From Archangium minus (GTDB lineage: Bacteria; Myxococcota; Myxococcia; Myxococcales; Myxococcaceae), in contig NZ_CP043494.1 of NCBI RefSeq assembly GCF_044360475.1, positions 8,990,001-9,054,000 on the forward strand: 64,000 nucleotides of DNA. Reading direction: 5' to 3'. Within the stretch, counting starts at the first letter, position 1. Each line of letters starts with the position of its first letter. Below the pieces are notes generated by a model. It ran no database searches and had not been told where the DNA came from. It saw only the letters and a list, made by a program, of their open reading frames with translations. The position numbers were made by a program, and so were the translations under genes. Of the stretch, positions 28,208 to 35,796 are shown one piece after another.

Positions 28208-30178
28208 ATGGTCACCGGCGACTCGCAGGGTCCGAGCGACAGCGGCTCGGATCCTCTCATCGGGCGGACGCTCAACGGCCGCTTCAGCATCCTCGAGCCG
28301 ATCGGCGTCGGAGGTATGGGTCGGGTGTACCGAGCCCAGCAGACCCCCCTGGATCGGGTGGTTGCCCTCAAGGTGCTCAACCCCAACTTCCCCACCAGCA
28401 AGGACCCGGGCTTCCAGAAGCGCTTCCTGCGCGAGGCCTCGCTCTCCTCCAAGCTCCGCCACCCCAACACCGTCACGGTGATTGACTACGGGCAGACGGA
28501 CGACGGCATCTACTACATCGCCATGGAGTACCTGGAGGGGCGCACCCTCGGCCAGGTCGTGGCGGAGTCGGGGCCGCTACCCTGGGCGCGCGCGCTCAAC
28601 ATCGCCCAGCAGATCTGCCGCTCGCTGCGAGAGGCCCACAACCAGGGCATCGTCCACAGAGATCTCAAGCCGGCCAACATCATGCTGCTCAACGAGGCCG
28701 ATCAGGACCTCGTGAAGGTGCTGGATTTCGGACTGGTGAAGTCCATCTCCGCCTCGGAGGGCACTCCCAACCCGGAGATCACCCAGAGCGGCACCTTCCT
28801 GGGCTCGCCGGCGTACATGGCCCCGGAGCAGGCGCGCAACGAGGCGGACGTGCGCAGCGACGTGTATTCGCTGGGCGTGGTGCTCTACCAGATGCTGGTG
28901 GGGCGGCCGCCGTTCGTGTCGAAGGACCACATCGAGCTCATCTTCGCCCACCACAAGGAGCTGCCGCCCGCGTTCAGCTCGGTGCGGCCGGACATCTCCA
29001 TTCCTCCGGAGATCGAGTCGCTGGTGCGCAAGAGCCTGGAGAAGGATCCAGCGCGCCGCTACCAGACGATGGACGAGCTGCTGGACGCGATGCGCGAAGC
29101 CAGCATGGCGGCGGGCGGCCACAGCGGCATCTTCAAGCGTCCGGGTGGGCAGAACACCACGGGGCCGCACAAGACGCCGCTCTTCGCCGGCATCACCGGA
29201 GACGCCCAGGGGGAGAACAACACGCTCGCGGTGGACATCAGCGTGGTGGTGCCCCCCGACATGAAGAGCGCGCGCCGGCGCACGCTGCTGCTCGGCGGTC
29301 TGGTGGGCAGCACCATCGCCGTAGCCATCACCGGCGGCATCCTGCTGTCCTCGGGAGTCTTCTCCTCCTCGGCGCCCAAGACGGAGACGGTGGCCCCGGC
29401 TGCCCAGGTGGCGCCCGCGGAGAAGCCCGCGGCGGACCAGGTGGTGCGCTTCCGACTGATGAGCCAGCCCACGGGCGCGCGCGTCATCTACAAGGGAGAG
29501 GAGCGCGGCACGACGCCGCTGCTGCTGGAGATCCCCAAGGAGAAGGGCCAGGACACCGTCACGGCCGAGTTCACCTTCGCGCTCGACGGCTACCAGCAGG
29601 AGACGGTCATCACGGGCGGCTCGGGCGAGGTGGTGTTCGCCCAGAAGCTGCAGCGTGCGCGCGGAGGCTCCTTCAGCCGGAGCTCCGCGAGCCGGACGGA
29701 GCATGCCTCGGGCTCCGCGGGCGGTTCCGCCACGGTCGCGGCCATGGGCTCCATCTCGGCGCCGGTGATGCTGGAGTCCGAGAAACCGGCAGCCCCCGCG
29801 CCGGCGGCGCAGGCCGTGCCCGCGGGCAGTCTGTCGGTGCCGGTGTTGGCGCTCTCCAAGAACGTGGAGCCCACCGGAGAGGGCCCCATACCCTTCCAGG
29901 ACGGCATGTCGCGGCCGGTGGAGGTCAAGGGCAAGGACATCGTCTACACGCGCGAGGCGCTCGCGGCCCGCGTGGAGGGGACGATGATCGTGAAGTGCGT
30001 CATCACCAAGAAGGGCGGCGTGGAGAACTGCCGCGTCATCAAGGGACTGCCGCACATGAACGAGGCGGTGGTGCAGGCGCTGCAGGCGCGCACCTACAAG
30101 CCCATCACCCTGCAGGGTAAGCCGGTGACGGTGGACTACACCTTCAGCATCCGGCTGGTGGCGCCGCGTCGTCGATGA
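28208..30178 (+). CDS. Ser/Thr protein kinase with PEGA-like and TonB-like C-terminal domains
   Basis: 656 residues from the ATG at 28208 (GGGGGAG 10 bases upstream); the frame is open further up but the extension is not protein-like. The kinase domain (about 25-290) shows the Gly loop GVGGMGRV (33-40), Lys55, HRDLKPANIM (His150, Asp152) and DFG (Asp173). A single TM segment lies about 358-380. Outside it are an Ala/Pro linker, a PEGA-like repeat (FRLMSQPTGARVIYKGEERGTTP, about 414-465), and a TonB-type C-terminal domain (about 583-654: GTMIVKCVITKKGGVENCRVIKGLPHMN...YTFSIRL). The topology places kinase inside and TonB-like part in the periplasm. The combination suggests coupling between phosphorylation and the envelope. 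It overlaps the convergent HAD gene by 35 bases. Confidence 0.9.
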   Translation: MVTGDSQGPSDSGSDPLIGRTLNGRFSILEPIGVGGMGRVYRAQQTPLDRVVALKVLNPNFPTSKDPGFQKRFLREASLSSKLRHPNTVTVIDYGQTDDGIYYIAMEYLEGRTLGQVVAESGPLPWARALNIAQQICRSLREAHNQGIVHRDLKPANIMLLNEADQDLVKVLDFGLVKSISASEGTPNPEITQSGTFLGSPAYMAPEQARNEADVRSDVYSLGVVLYQMLVGRPPFVSKDHIELIFAHHKELPPAFSSVRPDISIPPEIESLVRKSLEKDPARRYQTMDELLDAMREASMAAGGHSGIFKRPGGQNTTGPHKTPLFAGITGDAQGENNTLAVDISVVVPPDMKSARRRTLLLGGLVGSTIAVAITGGILLSSGVFSSSAPKTETVAPAAQVAPAEKPAADQVVRFRLMSQPTGARVIYKGEERGTTPLLLEIPKEKGQDTVTAEFTFALDGYQQETVITGGSGEVVFAQKLQRARGGSFSRSSASRTEHASGSAGGSATVAAMGSISAPVMLESEKPAAPAPAAQAVPAGSLSVPVLALSKNVEPTGEGPIPFQDGMSRPVEVKGKDIVYTREALAARVEGTMIVKCVITKKGGVENCRVIKGLPHMNEAVVQALQARTYKPITLQGKPVTVDYTFSIRLVAPRRR

Positions 30179-30842
30179 GGACGCCCGGCACGCCCCAATC
30201 CACCACGGACCAACCTCGCCGGAGGGCCTCGCGCCGCAGCCGGCGATCCGGGTGGACGGCCACGGGGCGGCCCACCACCTCCATCACCGGCAGGTCCGAG
30301 TACGAGTCCGTGTAGAAGGCGCACTCGGACAGCGGGACACCGGCCTGCGCGGCGTAGGAGCGCGCGTAGAAGAGCTTGCCCTCACCGAAGCACACCTCAC
30401 CCAGGGGCCGGCCGGTGTGCAGCCCCGAGGCATCCACCTCGAAGCGGTTGCAGAGCACCGCGTCCAGGCCCAGGTCACGGGCGACCAGCTCGGACATGTA
30501 GCCCGAGGAGGAGGTGAGCAGGACGAGCTTGTCTCCCGCCAAGCGGTGCTCCTCCACAGCGCGCAGAGCACCGGGGCGGAACTGCGAGCGGACCACCTCC
30601 TCGTAGAACTGGACGGTGCGCTCCCGCACGTGCTGTTCGCCCGTGCCCTCGAGGTGGGTAATGGCGCGCCGCAGCGCGTCCTGCATCGCGACGAAGCCCA
30701 GGTGGTAGCGGGCGAGCCACATGCTGGCACGCAGGGCCTGCATCCGGGTGATGTGACCCCTGGCCAGCTCGCGGCGGACCCAGAGAGAGCCCGAGTTCAC
30801 CGCGAGCAACGTCTTGTCCAAATCGAAGAAGGCGATGGCCAT
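30144..30842 (-). CDS. HAD-IB family phosphatase (SerB-like)
   Basis: 232 residues. HAD motif I is FFDLDKTLL (Asp7, Asp9), motif II LLTSSSGYMSE, motif III/IV GEGKLFYARS and YTDSYSDLPVMEVVG. A helical cap of the phosphoserine-phosphatase subclass lies between I and II. Members of this HAD-IB group act on phosphoserine or other small phosphorylated molecules; the substrate here is not defined. Its 3' end overlaps that of the convergent Ser/Thr kinase gene by 35 bases. It sits just downstream of the matrixin operon, 12 bases after its last stop, and could be read through from it. Confidence 0.85.
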   Translation of the reverse strand: MAIAFFDLDKTLLAVNSGSLWVRRELARGHITRMQALRASMWLARYHLGFVAMQDALRRAITHLEGTGEQHVRERTVQFYEEVVRSQFRPGALRAVEEHRLAGDKLVLLTSSSGYMSELVARDLGLDAVLCNRFEVDASGLHTGRPLGEVCFGEGKLFYARSYAAQAGVPLSECAFYTDSYSDLPVMEVVGRPVAVHPDRRLRREALRRGWSVVDWGVPGVLIDDAAPPAGC

Positions 30843-30854
30843 GCGCCTTCTCTT

Positions 30855-31808
30855 CTAATCACGAAAAGCCCGAGGAGCCGCTCCACGCTTGCCTGCCCGC
30901 TGGCGCCGCCGGCCGAGCGCCAACAATCCCCACAGCGCCGCTGAGGGGAAGAGGAACCCGGGAGCGGCGCCGCATCCCAGGCCTGGTCCGGTTGACACGG
31001 CCTGGAAGTGGCGGCCGAGGTCAGGACGCTCGCCGCACTGGGTAGGGGGAAGGCCTCGGGGGTAGGCGTCGCAGAACCCCGCGGCGCTGCCCGCGTCGAT
31101 GATGCGCTTGTGCGTCTCTCCCGTCTGCGCGGTGGGCTCCATGGTGGAGCCGGGCACTTCGGGCACGTGATCCAGCCCCAGCACGTGTCCAAACTCGTGG
31201 GTCGCCGTGTTCTGGATGTCCGTGAAGACGCAGTGGGAGGTCTGCTCGCCCTCACACGGCGGCGAGTCGACGGTGGTGAAGGTGATGCCCTTCCCCTCTC
31301 GGCTCGCGTTGAACTCGATGTCCGCGTCGAGGATGTAGCCGGTGCGGAAGCTGAAGGTGGTGGTGGTCAATCCGATGGTGCCGACACCATGCTCCCAGCA
31401 GGCGTACTTGTTGCCACAGGTGTCATCCTCGATGCACGGATCATCCGGCTCGACGACGTCGTTGCAGTCCACCTCGCGGAACGTGAAGACGTTGTAATTG
31501 TCCTCGCTGTCCTTCACGTACCCCACCTGGGGATTCTGGATGTCCGGGCCGCGGGTGAAGGTGAAGTCGCTGCAGGAGTGGGACACCGCGCGCCAGGATG
31601 CCACCGCGGCCTCAATGGCAGAGATCTCAGAGTCTCCAGGCGTGCGGCTGTAGCCGGCCGAGTCCAGCCGGTACACGTAATCACGGATGGGCCAGACGAC
31701 GCAGAAGGGCCGCCCGGGCACCAGGGTGCGGTGGTACGTCTGAGCCTCCGCCTCGGGAGCGACAAGGGCGAGCACCGAAAGGGTGAACCACGGAAGAGCG
31801 CGCCTCAC
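30855..31808 (-). CDS. Matrixin-like zinc metalloprotease with MYXO-CTERM tail (second copy)
   Basis: 317 residues from the GTG at 31808, which makes a GTGA overlap with the stop of the preceding paralogue and opens directly into a signal peptide (VRRALPWFTLSVLALVAPEAEA). The zinc site is HEFGHVLGLDH (HExxHxxGxxH), followed by the Met-turn region GSTMEP. Several Cys pairs (CNDVVEPDDPC, CGNKYAC) suggest disulfides. The C-terminus has the MYXO-CTERM layout: GLGCGAAPG, a hydrophobic helix, then an Arg cluster (GRRRQRAGKR), predicted to be processed by a myxosortase and attached to the cell surface. Probable surface protease. Confidence 0.88.
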   Translation of the reverse strand: MRRALPWFTLSVLALVAPEAEAQTYHRTLVPGRPFCVVWPIRDYVYRLDSAGYSRTPGDSEISAIEAAVASWRAVSHSCSDFTFTRGPDIQNPQVGYVKDSEDNYNVFTFREVDCNDVVEPDDPCIEDDTCGNKYACWEHGVGTIGLTTTTFSFRTGYILDADIEFNASREGKGITFTTVDSPPCEGEQTSHCVFTDIQNTATHEFGHVLGLDHVPEVPGSTMEPTAQTGETHKRIIDAGSAAGFCDAYPRGLPPTQCGERPDLGRHFQAVSTGPGLGCGAAPGFLFPSAALWGLLALGRRRQRAGKRGAAPRAFRD

Positions 31809-32734
31809 GAGCGGGCGCCTCCCCGACGACGGCGCCAGGCAAGCAAGGCCCAGCCAACCATCGCGGGCAACCACGCCTCCGCGCCGGAGCTGGAGCAACC
31901 CACGGCCTGCTTCCCGAGCACCGTCGTGTTCCCACTCGAGCCCAAGCTCGGAGTGACGCAGCTCTGGCTGGCCTGGCCCTTCGGGTACGCCTCGCACACG
32001 AACTGATGCGAGCCCTCATCGATGTTGCGCTTGGACGTCTCGCCCGGAGGAGCCCTCGGGAACATGACGGAGCCGGGGTCCTGGGGGACGTGATCCAAGC
32101 CGATCAGGTGGCCGATCTCGTGCGTCATGGTGTTCTGCAGGTCCGTGGACACGCAGGAGTTGTCCCTGCCGTTGGCGGGCGGGATGCACGGCGGAGTGTT
32201 CACGGTGGTGAAGACGAAGCCGCTCGCGTTCAGCTGGATGTCCGAGTCGTAGATGATGCCGGACTTCTCGTCGTAGGTGGTGAGCGTCAGGGCGATGGTG
32301 CGCGCGTCGCTGTCCCAGCAGTCGTGGTCGTTACCGCAGGTGTCCTCGACCCAGCACGCGTCGCTGGAGGCCACCACCTCCTCGCAGCGCTTGGAGCGAA
32401 AGAGGACGAGGTTGCGGTTGTTATCGCCTCGCAGCTCGTAGCCCACCTTGCGGTCGTCCACGAGGGGCCCCTCCGAGAAGCGGAGGTTGCCGCAGGACTC
32501 GAAGAGCTGCTGCCAGCTCTGGAAGGAGCGACGGATGGCCTCGAACTCGCTCTGCTTCTGCGCTTCCAGGGCGGTGTTGGGGTTGCCCACGCTGCTGTTC
32601 TGCCAGGCGATGGTGGGCACCGTCCAGAAGAGGCACTGGGAGCTCGTGTTACCCGCCTCCACGCGGCTGCGAACGTAGGGCGTCGGCTCCACCTGCCCGA
32701 GCGCGAGCGAAATCAGCAACGAGGTGACGATCAC
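31805..32734 (-). CDS. Matrixin-like zinc metalloprotease with MYXO-CTERM tail (first copy)
   Basis: 309 residues from the GTG at 32734, overlapping the upstream stop as GTGA. Signal peptide about 1-14 (MIVTSLLISLALGQ). Zinc site HEIGHLIGLDH and Met-turn GSVMFP. The layout, cysteine spacing (DACWVEDTCGNDHDCW) and downstream region (PGETSKRNIDEGS) match the next gene, so the pair arose by duplication. The tail GCSSSGAEAWLP plus hydrophobic helix plus WRRRRGGAR is a MYXO-CTERM signal with the invariant Gly-Cys. It should be an extracellular, surface-anchored protease. Confidence 0.88.
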   Translation of the reverse strand: MIVTSLLISLALGQVEPTPYVRSRVEAGNTSSQCLFWTVPTIAWQNSSVGNPNTALEAQKQSEFEAIRRSFQSWQQLFESCGNLRFSEGPLVDDRKVGYELRGDNNRNLVLFRSKRCEEVVASSDACWVEDTCGNDHDCWDSDARTIALTLTTYDEKSGIIYDSDIQLNASGFVFTTVNTPPCIPPANGRDNSCVSTDLQNTMTHEIGHLIGLDHVPQDPGSVMFPRAPPGETSKRNIDEGSHQFVCEAYPKGQASQSCVTPSLGSSGNTTVLGKQAVGCSSSGAEAWLPAMVGWALLAWRRRRGGARS

Positions 32735-33318
32735 TGCCGCTTCTCCTGGGCGCGAACGGGAGGCTGCTGCTGGAGCGCGGTCCGGATGGACGCCTTGAGC
32801 TCCGACAACGTCATGGTGCGAAGGGAGGAGCGGGTGGGCTGCCGCGTGTCCGGATCCAACAGGAGCGTGTCACCGGTGGGCTCCGGCACGGCCATGGCGC
32901 TCGTCCCGCCCTCCGTGCGCTGAACCTTGTACTTGCCCTGAGCCATGCCGGAGACACGGAAGGCCTGGGGCCCGCGGCGCTCCAGGAAGAGCACCACCTC
33001 CTCGCCGGGGGAGAAGGTCGCGAGGCCGCTCACCATCTGACCGATATCACCCACCCGCCCACCGGGCTGGGTGACGAGCACCGTGCTGCTCGCCTGCCCT
33101 TTGAGGGCCTCGGTGACCTGAATTTCCACATCCGTGATGATGCGGCGTCCATCCCCGCTCCACCGGCTTTCCACACGGCGCACCGTGCCGTGGACAATGG
33201 AATCGGCCGTCTGGGCGAGCTCCGGCAGATCAGCCCGCAGCATCGACGTGGCGCTCGCGGGCATGCAGAGCAGGAGAACAGCCGGAAGGAGCGCACGCAG
33301 CGCATTGGGAAGTTTCAT
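32731..33318 (-). CDS. Secreted protein of unknown function, first gene of the protease operon
   Basis: 195 residues from the ATG at 33318, which opens a clear signal peptide (MKLPNALRALLPAVLLLCMPASA). The mature part (about 27-195) is a single beta-rich domain with TADSIVHGTVRRVESRWSGDGRRIITDVEIQV and FSPGEEVVLFLERRG; I do not recognise a catalytic motif. Its stop overlaps the start of the first matrixin gene (GTGA), so the three genes are coupled. By position it might be a chaperone, inhibitor or regulator of the proteases; sequence does not show this. Confidence 0.7.
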   Translation of the reverse strand: MKLPNALRALLPAVLLLCMPASATSMLRADLPELAQTADSIVHGTVRRVESRWSGDGRRIITDVEIQVTEALKGQASSTVLVTQPGGRVGDIGQMVSGLATFSPGEEVVLFLERRGPQAFRVSGMAQGKYKVQRTEGGTSAMAVPEPTGDTLLLDPDTRQPTRSSLRTMTLSELKASIRTALQQQPPVRAQEKRQ

Positions 33319-33430
33319 GCAAGAGCCCTCAGTGCGCGGCAGTTTAATGCATTCGCCGGGCCGCGGGCAGTGGACTCGCGACCGCTCGTTGACCACCCAA
33401 GCTCGCTCCTGCTATCCGCGCCTCTTCCCT

Positions 33431-34870
33431 ATGGCACCTGCACCTCGCGTCCGTTTCGCGCCGTCTCCGACTGGCTACCTCCACATCGGCGGGGCTCGTA
33501 CCGCCCTCTTCAACTACCTCTACGCGAAGCGCCACGGCGGCGTCTTCATCCTGCGCATCGAGGACACGGACCAGGAGCGCTCGACCCCCGAGTCCGTGAA
33601 GGCCATCCTCGACGGCCTCACCTGGCTGGGCATTGACTGGGATGAGGGCCCGGGCAAGGAGGGCTCCGCGGCGCCCTACTTCCAGACGCAGCGGTTGGAC
33701 CTCTACAAGAAGTACGTGGACCAGCTCATCGCCGAGGGCAAGGCGTACCGCTGCTACTGCACCCGCGAGGAGATCGACGCGCGCCGCGCCGCCGTCGAGA
33801 AGGCCACCGGCAAGCCGGGCACCTACAAGTACGAGGGCACCTGCCGCGATCGCAAGGACATCCCCGAGGGCCGCACCGCCGTGGTGCGCTTCCGGATGCC
33901 GGACGGCGAGGGCGAGGTGACGTTCAACGACAAGGTGCTCGGCCCCATCACCAAGGCGTACTCGGACCTGGATGACTGGGTGATGATGCGCGCCGACGGC
34001 ATCCCCCTCTACAACTACGGCTGCGTCATCGACGACCACACCATGGACATCAACCTGGTGGGTCGCGGGCAGGAGCACGTCAACTCCACCTTCCCGCAGC
34101 TGATGCTCTACAAGGCCTTCGGGTGGCAGCCGCCCGAGTTCGCCCACTTCCCGCTCATCCTCGGGCCGGACCGCGAGAAGCTGTCCAAGCGTAAGCACCC
34201 CGAGGCGGACGTGATGCTGCACAAGCGCAACGGCGTGCTGCCCGAGGCGCTGCTCAACTACGTCATCCGCCTGGGCTGGAGCCACGGCAACGACGAGGTC
34301 ATCTCGCGCGAGCAGATGGTGGAATGGTTCGACTTCGACCACGTGGGCAGCACCTCCGGCGTGTGGAGCCCGGACAAGCTGATGTGGCTCAACCAGCAGT
34401 GGCTCAAGCTGCTGCCTCCCACGGTGGTGGCCGAGCGGCTGGTGGAGTTCCTCGCGGCGAAGGGCGTGCAACTGAAGGCAGGAGACCCGCGGCTGGAGCG
34501 CGTGGTGATGGCCTTCCGCGAGCGCGCCAAGACGCTGCAGGAGATGGTCGACATGGCCCTCAAGTACTTCCAGCACGGCGTGACGCTGGACGAGAAGGCC
34601 GCCGCCAAGCACCTCACCGCCGAGTCCAAGCCCCTGCTCACCCAGGTCCGCGAGCAGGTGGCCGCGCTGCCTCAGTGGAGCGCCGCCGCGCTGGATGAGG
34701 TGGTGAAGAAGGTGAGCGAGCAAGCGTCGGTGGGCATGGGCAAGGTGGCCCAGCCGGTGCGCGTGGCCGTGACGGGTGGCACGGTGAGCCCGGGCATTGG
34801 CGAGACGCTCGAGCTGCTGGGGCGCGAGGAGACACTCCACCGTCTGGACGCGGCCCTCAACCGGCCGTAG
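33431..34870 (+). CDS. gltX: Glutamyl-tRNA synthetase
   Basis: 479 residues from the ATG at 33431, where the conserved N-terminus APRVRFAPSPTGYLHIGGART begins; the frame is open upstream but without homology. The class I motifs are HIGG (in GYLHIGG) and the KMSKS equivalent KLSKRKH about residue 252. A CYCTREEID segment corresponds to the zinc-binding or insertion region. The enzyme charges tRNA-Glu with glutamate in the cytoplasm. Two tRNA-Glu genes and one tRNA-Gln gene follow within 0.9 kb. Whether it also charges tRNA-Gln (non-discriminating type) cannot be settled here. The gene diverges from the matrixin operon across about 110 bases. Confidence 0.95.
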   Translation: MAPAPRVRFAPSPTGYLHIGGARTALFNYLYAKRHGGVFILRIEDTDQERSTPESVKAILDGLTWLGIDWDEGPGKEGSAAPYFQTQRLDLYKKYVDQLIAEGKAYRCYCTREEIDARRAAVEKATGKPGTYKYEGTCRDRKDIPEGRTAVVRFRMPDGEGEVTFNDKVLGPITKAYSDLDDWVMMRADGIPLYNYGCVIDDHTMDINLVGRGQEHVNSTFPQLMLYKAFGWQPPEFAHFPLILGPDREKLSKRKHPEADVMLHKRNGVLPEALLNYVIRLGWSHGNDEVISREQMVEWFDFDHVGSTSGVWSPDKLMWLNQQWLKLLPPTVVAERLVEFLAAKGVQLKAGDPRLERVVMAFRERAKTLQEMVDMALKYFQHGVTLDEKAAAKHLTAESKPLLTQVREQVAALPQWSAAALDEVVKKVSEQASVGMGKVAQPVRVAVTGGTVSPGIGETLELLGREETLHRLDAALNRP

Positions 34871-34885
34871 CGGACATTCAACGGA

Positions 34886-34921
34886 GCCCACAGGTTGGGG
34901 TGGACACCTTCGCCTGTGGGC
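34886..34921 (+). terminator. Hairpin after gltX
   Basis: GCCCACAGG (34886-34894) pairs with CCTGTGGGC (34913-34921); inside, GGTG/CACC can extend the stem. The sequence after it is CCTATTGTTCC, so a T-run is weak. It probably ends or attenuates gltX transcription before the next small gene. Confidence 0.5.
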
Positions 34922-34938
34922 CCTATTGTTCCACCCCG

Positions 34939-35373
34939 ATGACACGAGCGCTTGACAGCTTGAAGGGCCTTTCCTATAAGGCGCGCCCGTTCGGGGCGGC
35001 GGTCGCGGCGCTCTGGATGTCGGTGGCGGCGGCGGAAGTGGTGAGCGGGGCGCAGATCCCCGATGGCGCGCAGAAGGTGGGCGAGAACAGGTATCGGGCG
35101 CCAGGGGACTTTGAGAAGACTTTGGAGTACTACAAGGCCGTCTACCCGTCAGGCACCTTCACTCGAAGGTCCGTGGTTAATCAGCCGGGCGTGAAGGCGG
35201 TCCACATCGTCAACCCATCGGGGAAGAACTTCGAGGGGTTGAACATTTATGAGGCGAACGACGAAGTTCGTATCTACGTCGTTCCGCTGCAGTCAGTACC
35301 CGCGCCGGCGAAGTCGACTCCGGCGAAGCCGACGAAGAAGTCGGATCCGAAGGGCGGGAAGAAGTCGAGGTAG
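34939..35373 (+). CDS. Small secreted protein of unknown function
   Basis: 144 residues from the ATG at 34939. The GTG at 34900 is in frame but lies inside the gltX hairpin, so it is less likely. A signal-peptide-like hydrophobic stretch (GAAVAALWMSVAAAEVVSG, about 18-36) is followed by a compact domain (about 37-112) with FEKTLEYYKAVYPSGTF and IVNPSGKNFEGLNIYEANDEVRIYVVP, then a Lys/Pro/Ser-rich tail. I recognise no family. Placed between gltX and the tRNA genes. Confidence 0.6.
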   Translation: MTRALDSLKGLSYKARPFGAAVAALWMSVAAAEVVSGAQIPDGAQKVGENRYRAPGDFEKTLEYYKAVYPSGTFTRRSVVNQPGVKAVHIVNPSGKNFEGLNIYEANDEVRIYVVPLQSVPAPAKSTPAKPTKKSDPKGGKKSR

Positions 35374-35438
35374 CCCGGCGGTTCGGAAAAAAGGCAGTTG
35401 AAGTGCTGAAGCGGTTGCGGTAGTCACAGAGCAGTTCT

Positions 35439-35509
35439 TGGGGAATCGTCTAACGGCAGGACAGCAGACTCTGACTCTGCTTATCTAGGTTCGAATCCTA
35501 GTTCCCCAG
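35439..35509 (+). tRNA. tRNA-Gln (anticodon CUG)
   Basis: Cloverleaf can be drawn fully: acceptor TGGGGAA/TTCCCCA, anticodon stem GCAGA/TCTGC with loop CTCTGAC giving CTG at positions 34-36, and T-arm CTAGG-TTCGAAT-CCTAG. Discriminator base G at 35509; CCA is not encoded. Confidence 0.95.
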
Positions 35510-35535
35510 CTCGCTGTACCCGGTTGTAGCAAGCC

Positions 35536-35607
35536 GGCCCTGTCGTCTAGCGGTTAGGACGGTGCCCTCTCACGGCACAAACTCGGGTTCGAATCCCGGC
35601 AGGGTCA
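35536..35607 (+). tRNA. tRNA-Glu (anticodon CUC), copy 1
   Basis: Acceptor GGCCCTG/CAGGGTC, D-arm GTCTAGCGGTTAGGAC, anticodon stem GTGCC/GGCAC with loop CTCTCAC giving CTC, T-loop TTCGAAT. Discriminator A; CCA not encoded. Identical to copy 2 over the full 72 bases. Confidence 0.95.
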
Positions 35608-35620
35608 CTCGTAGCAAAGG

Positions 35621-35655
35621 CACCCACCTTCTTGGGAAGGTGGGTGTTCTGTTTC
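35621..35655 (+). terminator. Rho-independent terminator between the two tRNA-Glu genes
   Basis: Perfect 11-bp stem CACCCACCTTC (35621-35631) and GAAGGTGGGTG (35636-35646) with a TTGG loop, followed by TTCTGTTTC. It would end transcription from the tRNA-Gln/tRNA-Glu copy 1 unit, so copy 2 may have its own promoter or rely on read-through. Confidence 0.75.
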
Positions 35656-35657
35656 AA

Positions 35658-35729
35658 GGCCCTGTCGTCTAGCGGTTAGGACGGTGCCCTCTCACGGCAC
35701 AAACTCGGGTTCGAATCCCGGCAGGGTCA
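35658..35729 (+). tRNA. tRNA-Glu (anticodon CUC), copy 2
   Basis: Base-for-base identical to the copy at 35536-35607, including three bases beyond the discriminator. Same CTC anticodon. It begins two bases after the intervening terminator, a sign of recent tandem duplication. Confidence 0.95.
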
Positions 35730-35734
35730 CTGAG

Positions 35735-35772
35735 GCGCCCGCTTCTCTCTGAGGAGCGGGCGCTTCGCTTTT
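35735..35772 (+). terminator. Terminator after the tRNA cluster
   Basis: GCGCCCGCT (35735-35743) pairs with AGCGGGCGC (35755-35763), followed by TTCGCTTTT. It lies 5 bases after the second tRNA-Glu and before the convergent response-regulator gene. Confidence 0.7.
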
Positions 35773-35796
35773 GCGGGCTGAAGCGCCCTGCCCCCC

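Noticed and set aside
34900..34938. GTG start at 34900 for the small secreted protein after gltX
   Set aside because: It lies inside the gltX hairpin and adds residues in front of the signal peptide; ATG 34939 is preferred.
35398..35426. TTGAAG - 17 bases - TAGTCA as a promoter for tRNA-Gln
   Set aside because: The -35 box matches 4 of 6 consensus bases but the -10 box only 2 of 6; too weak to report as a feature.
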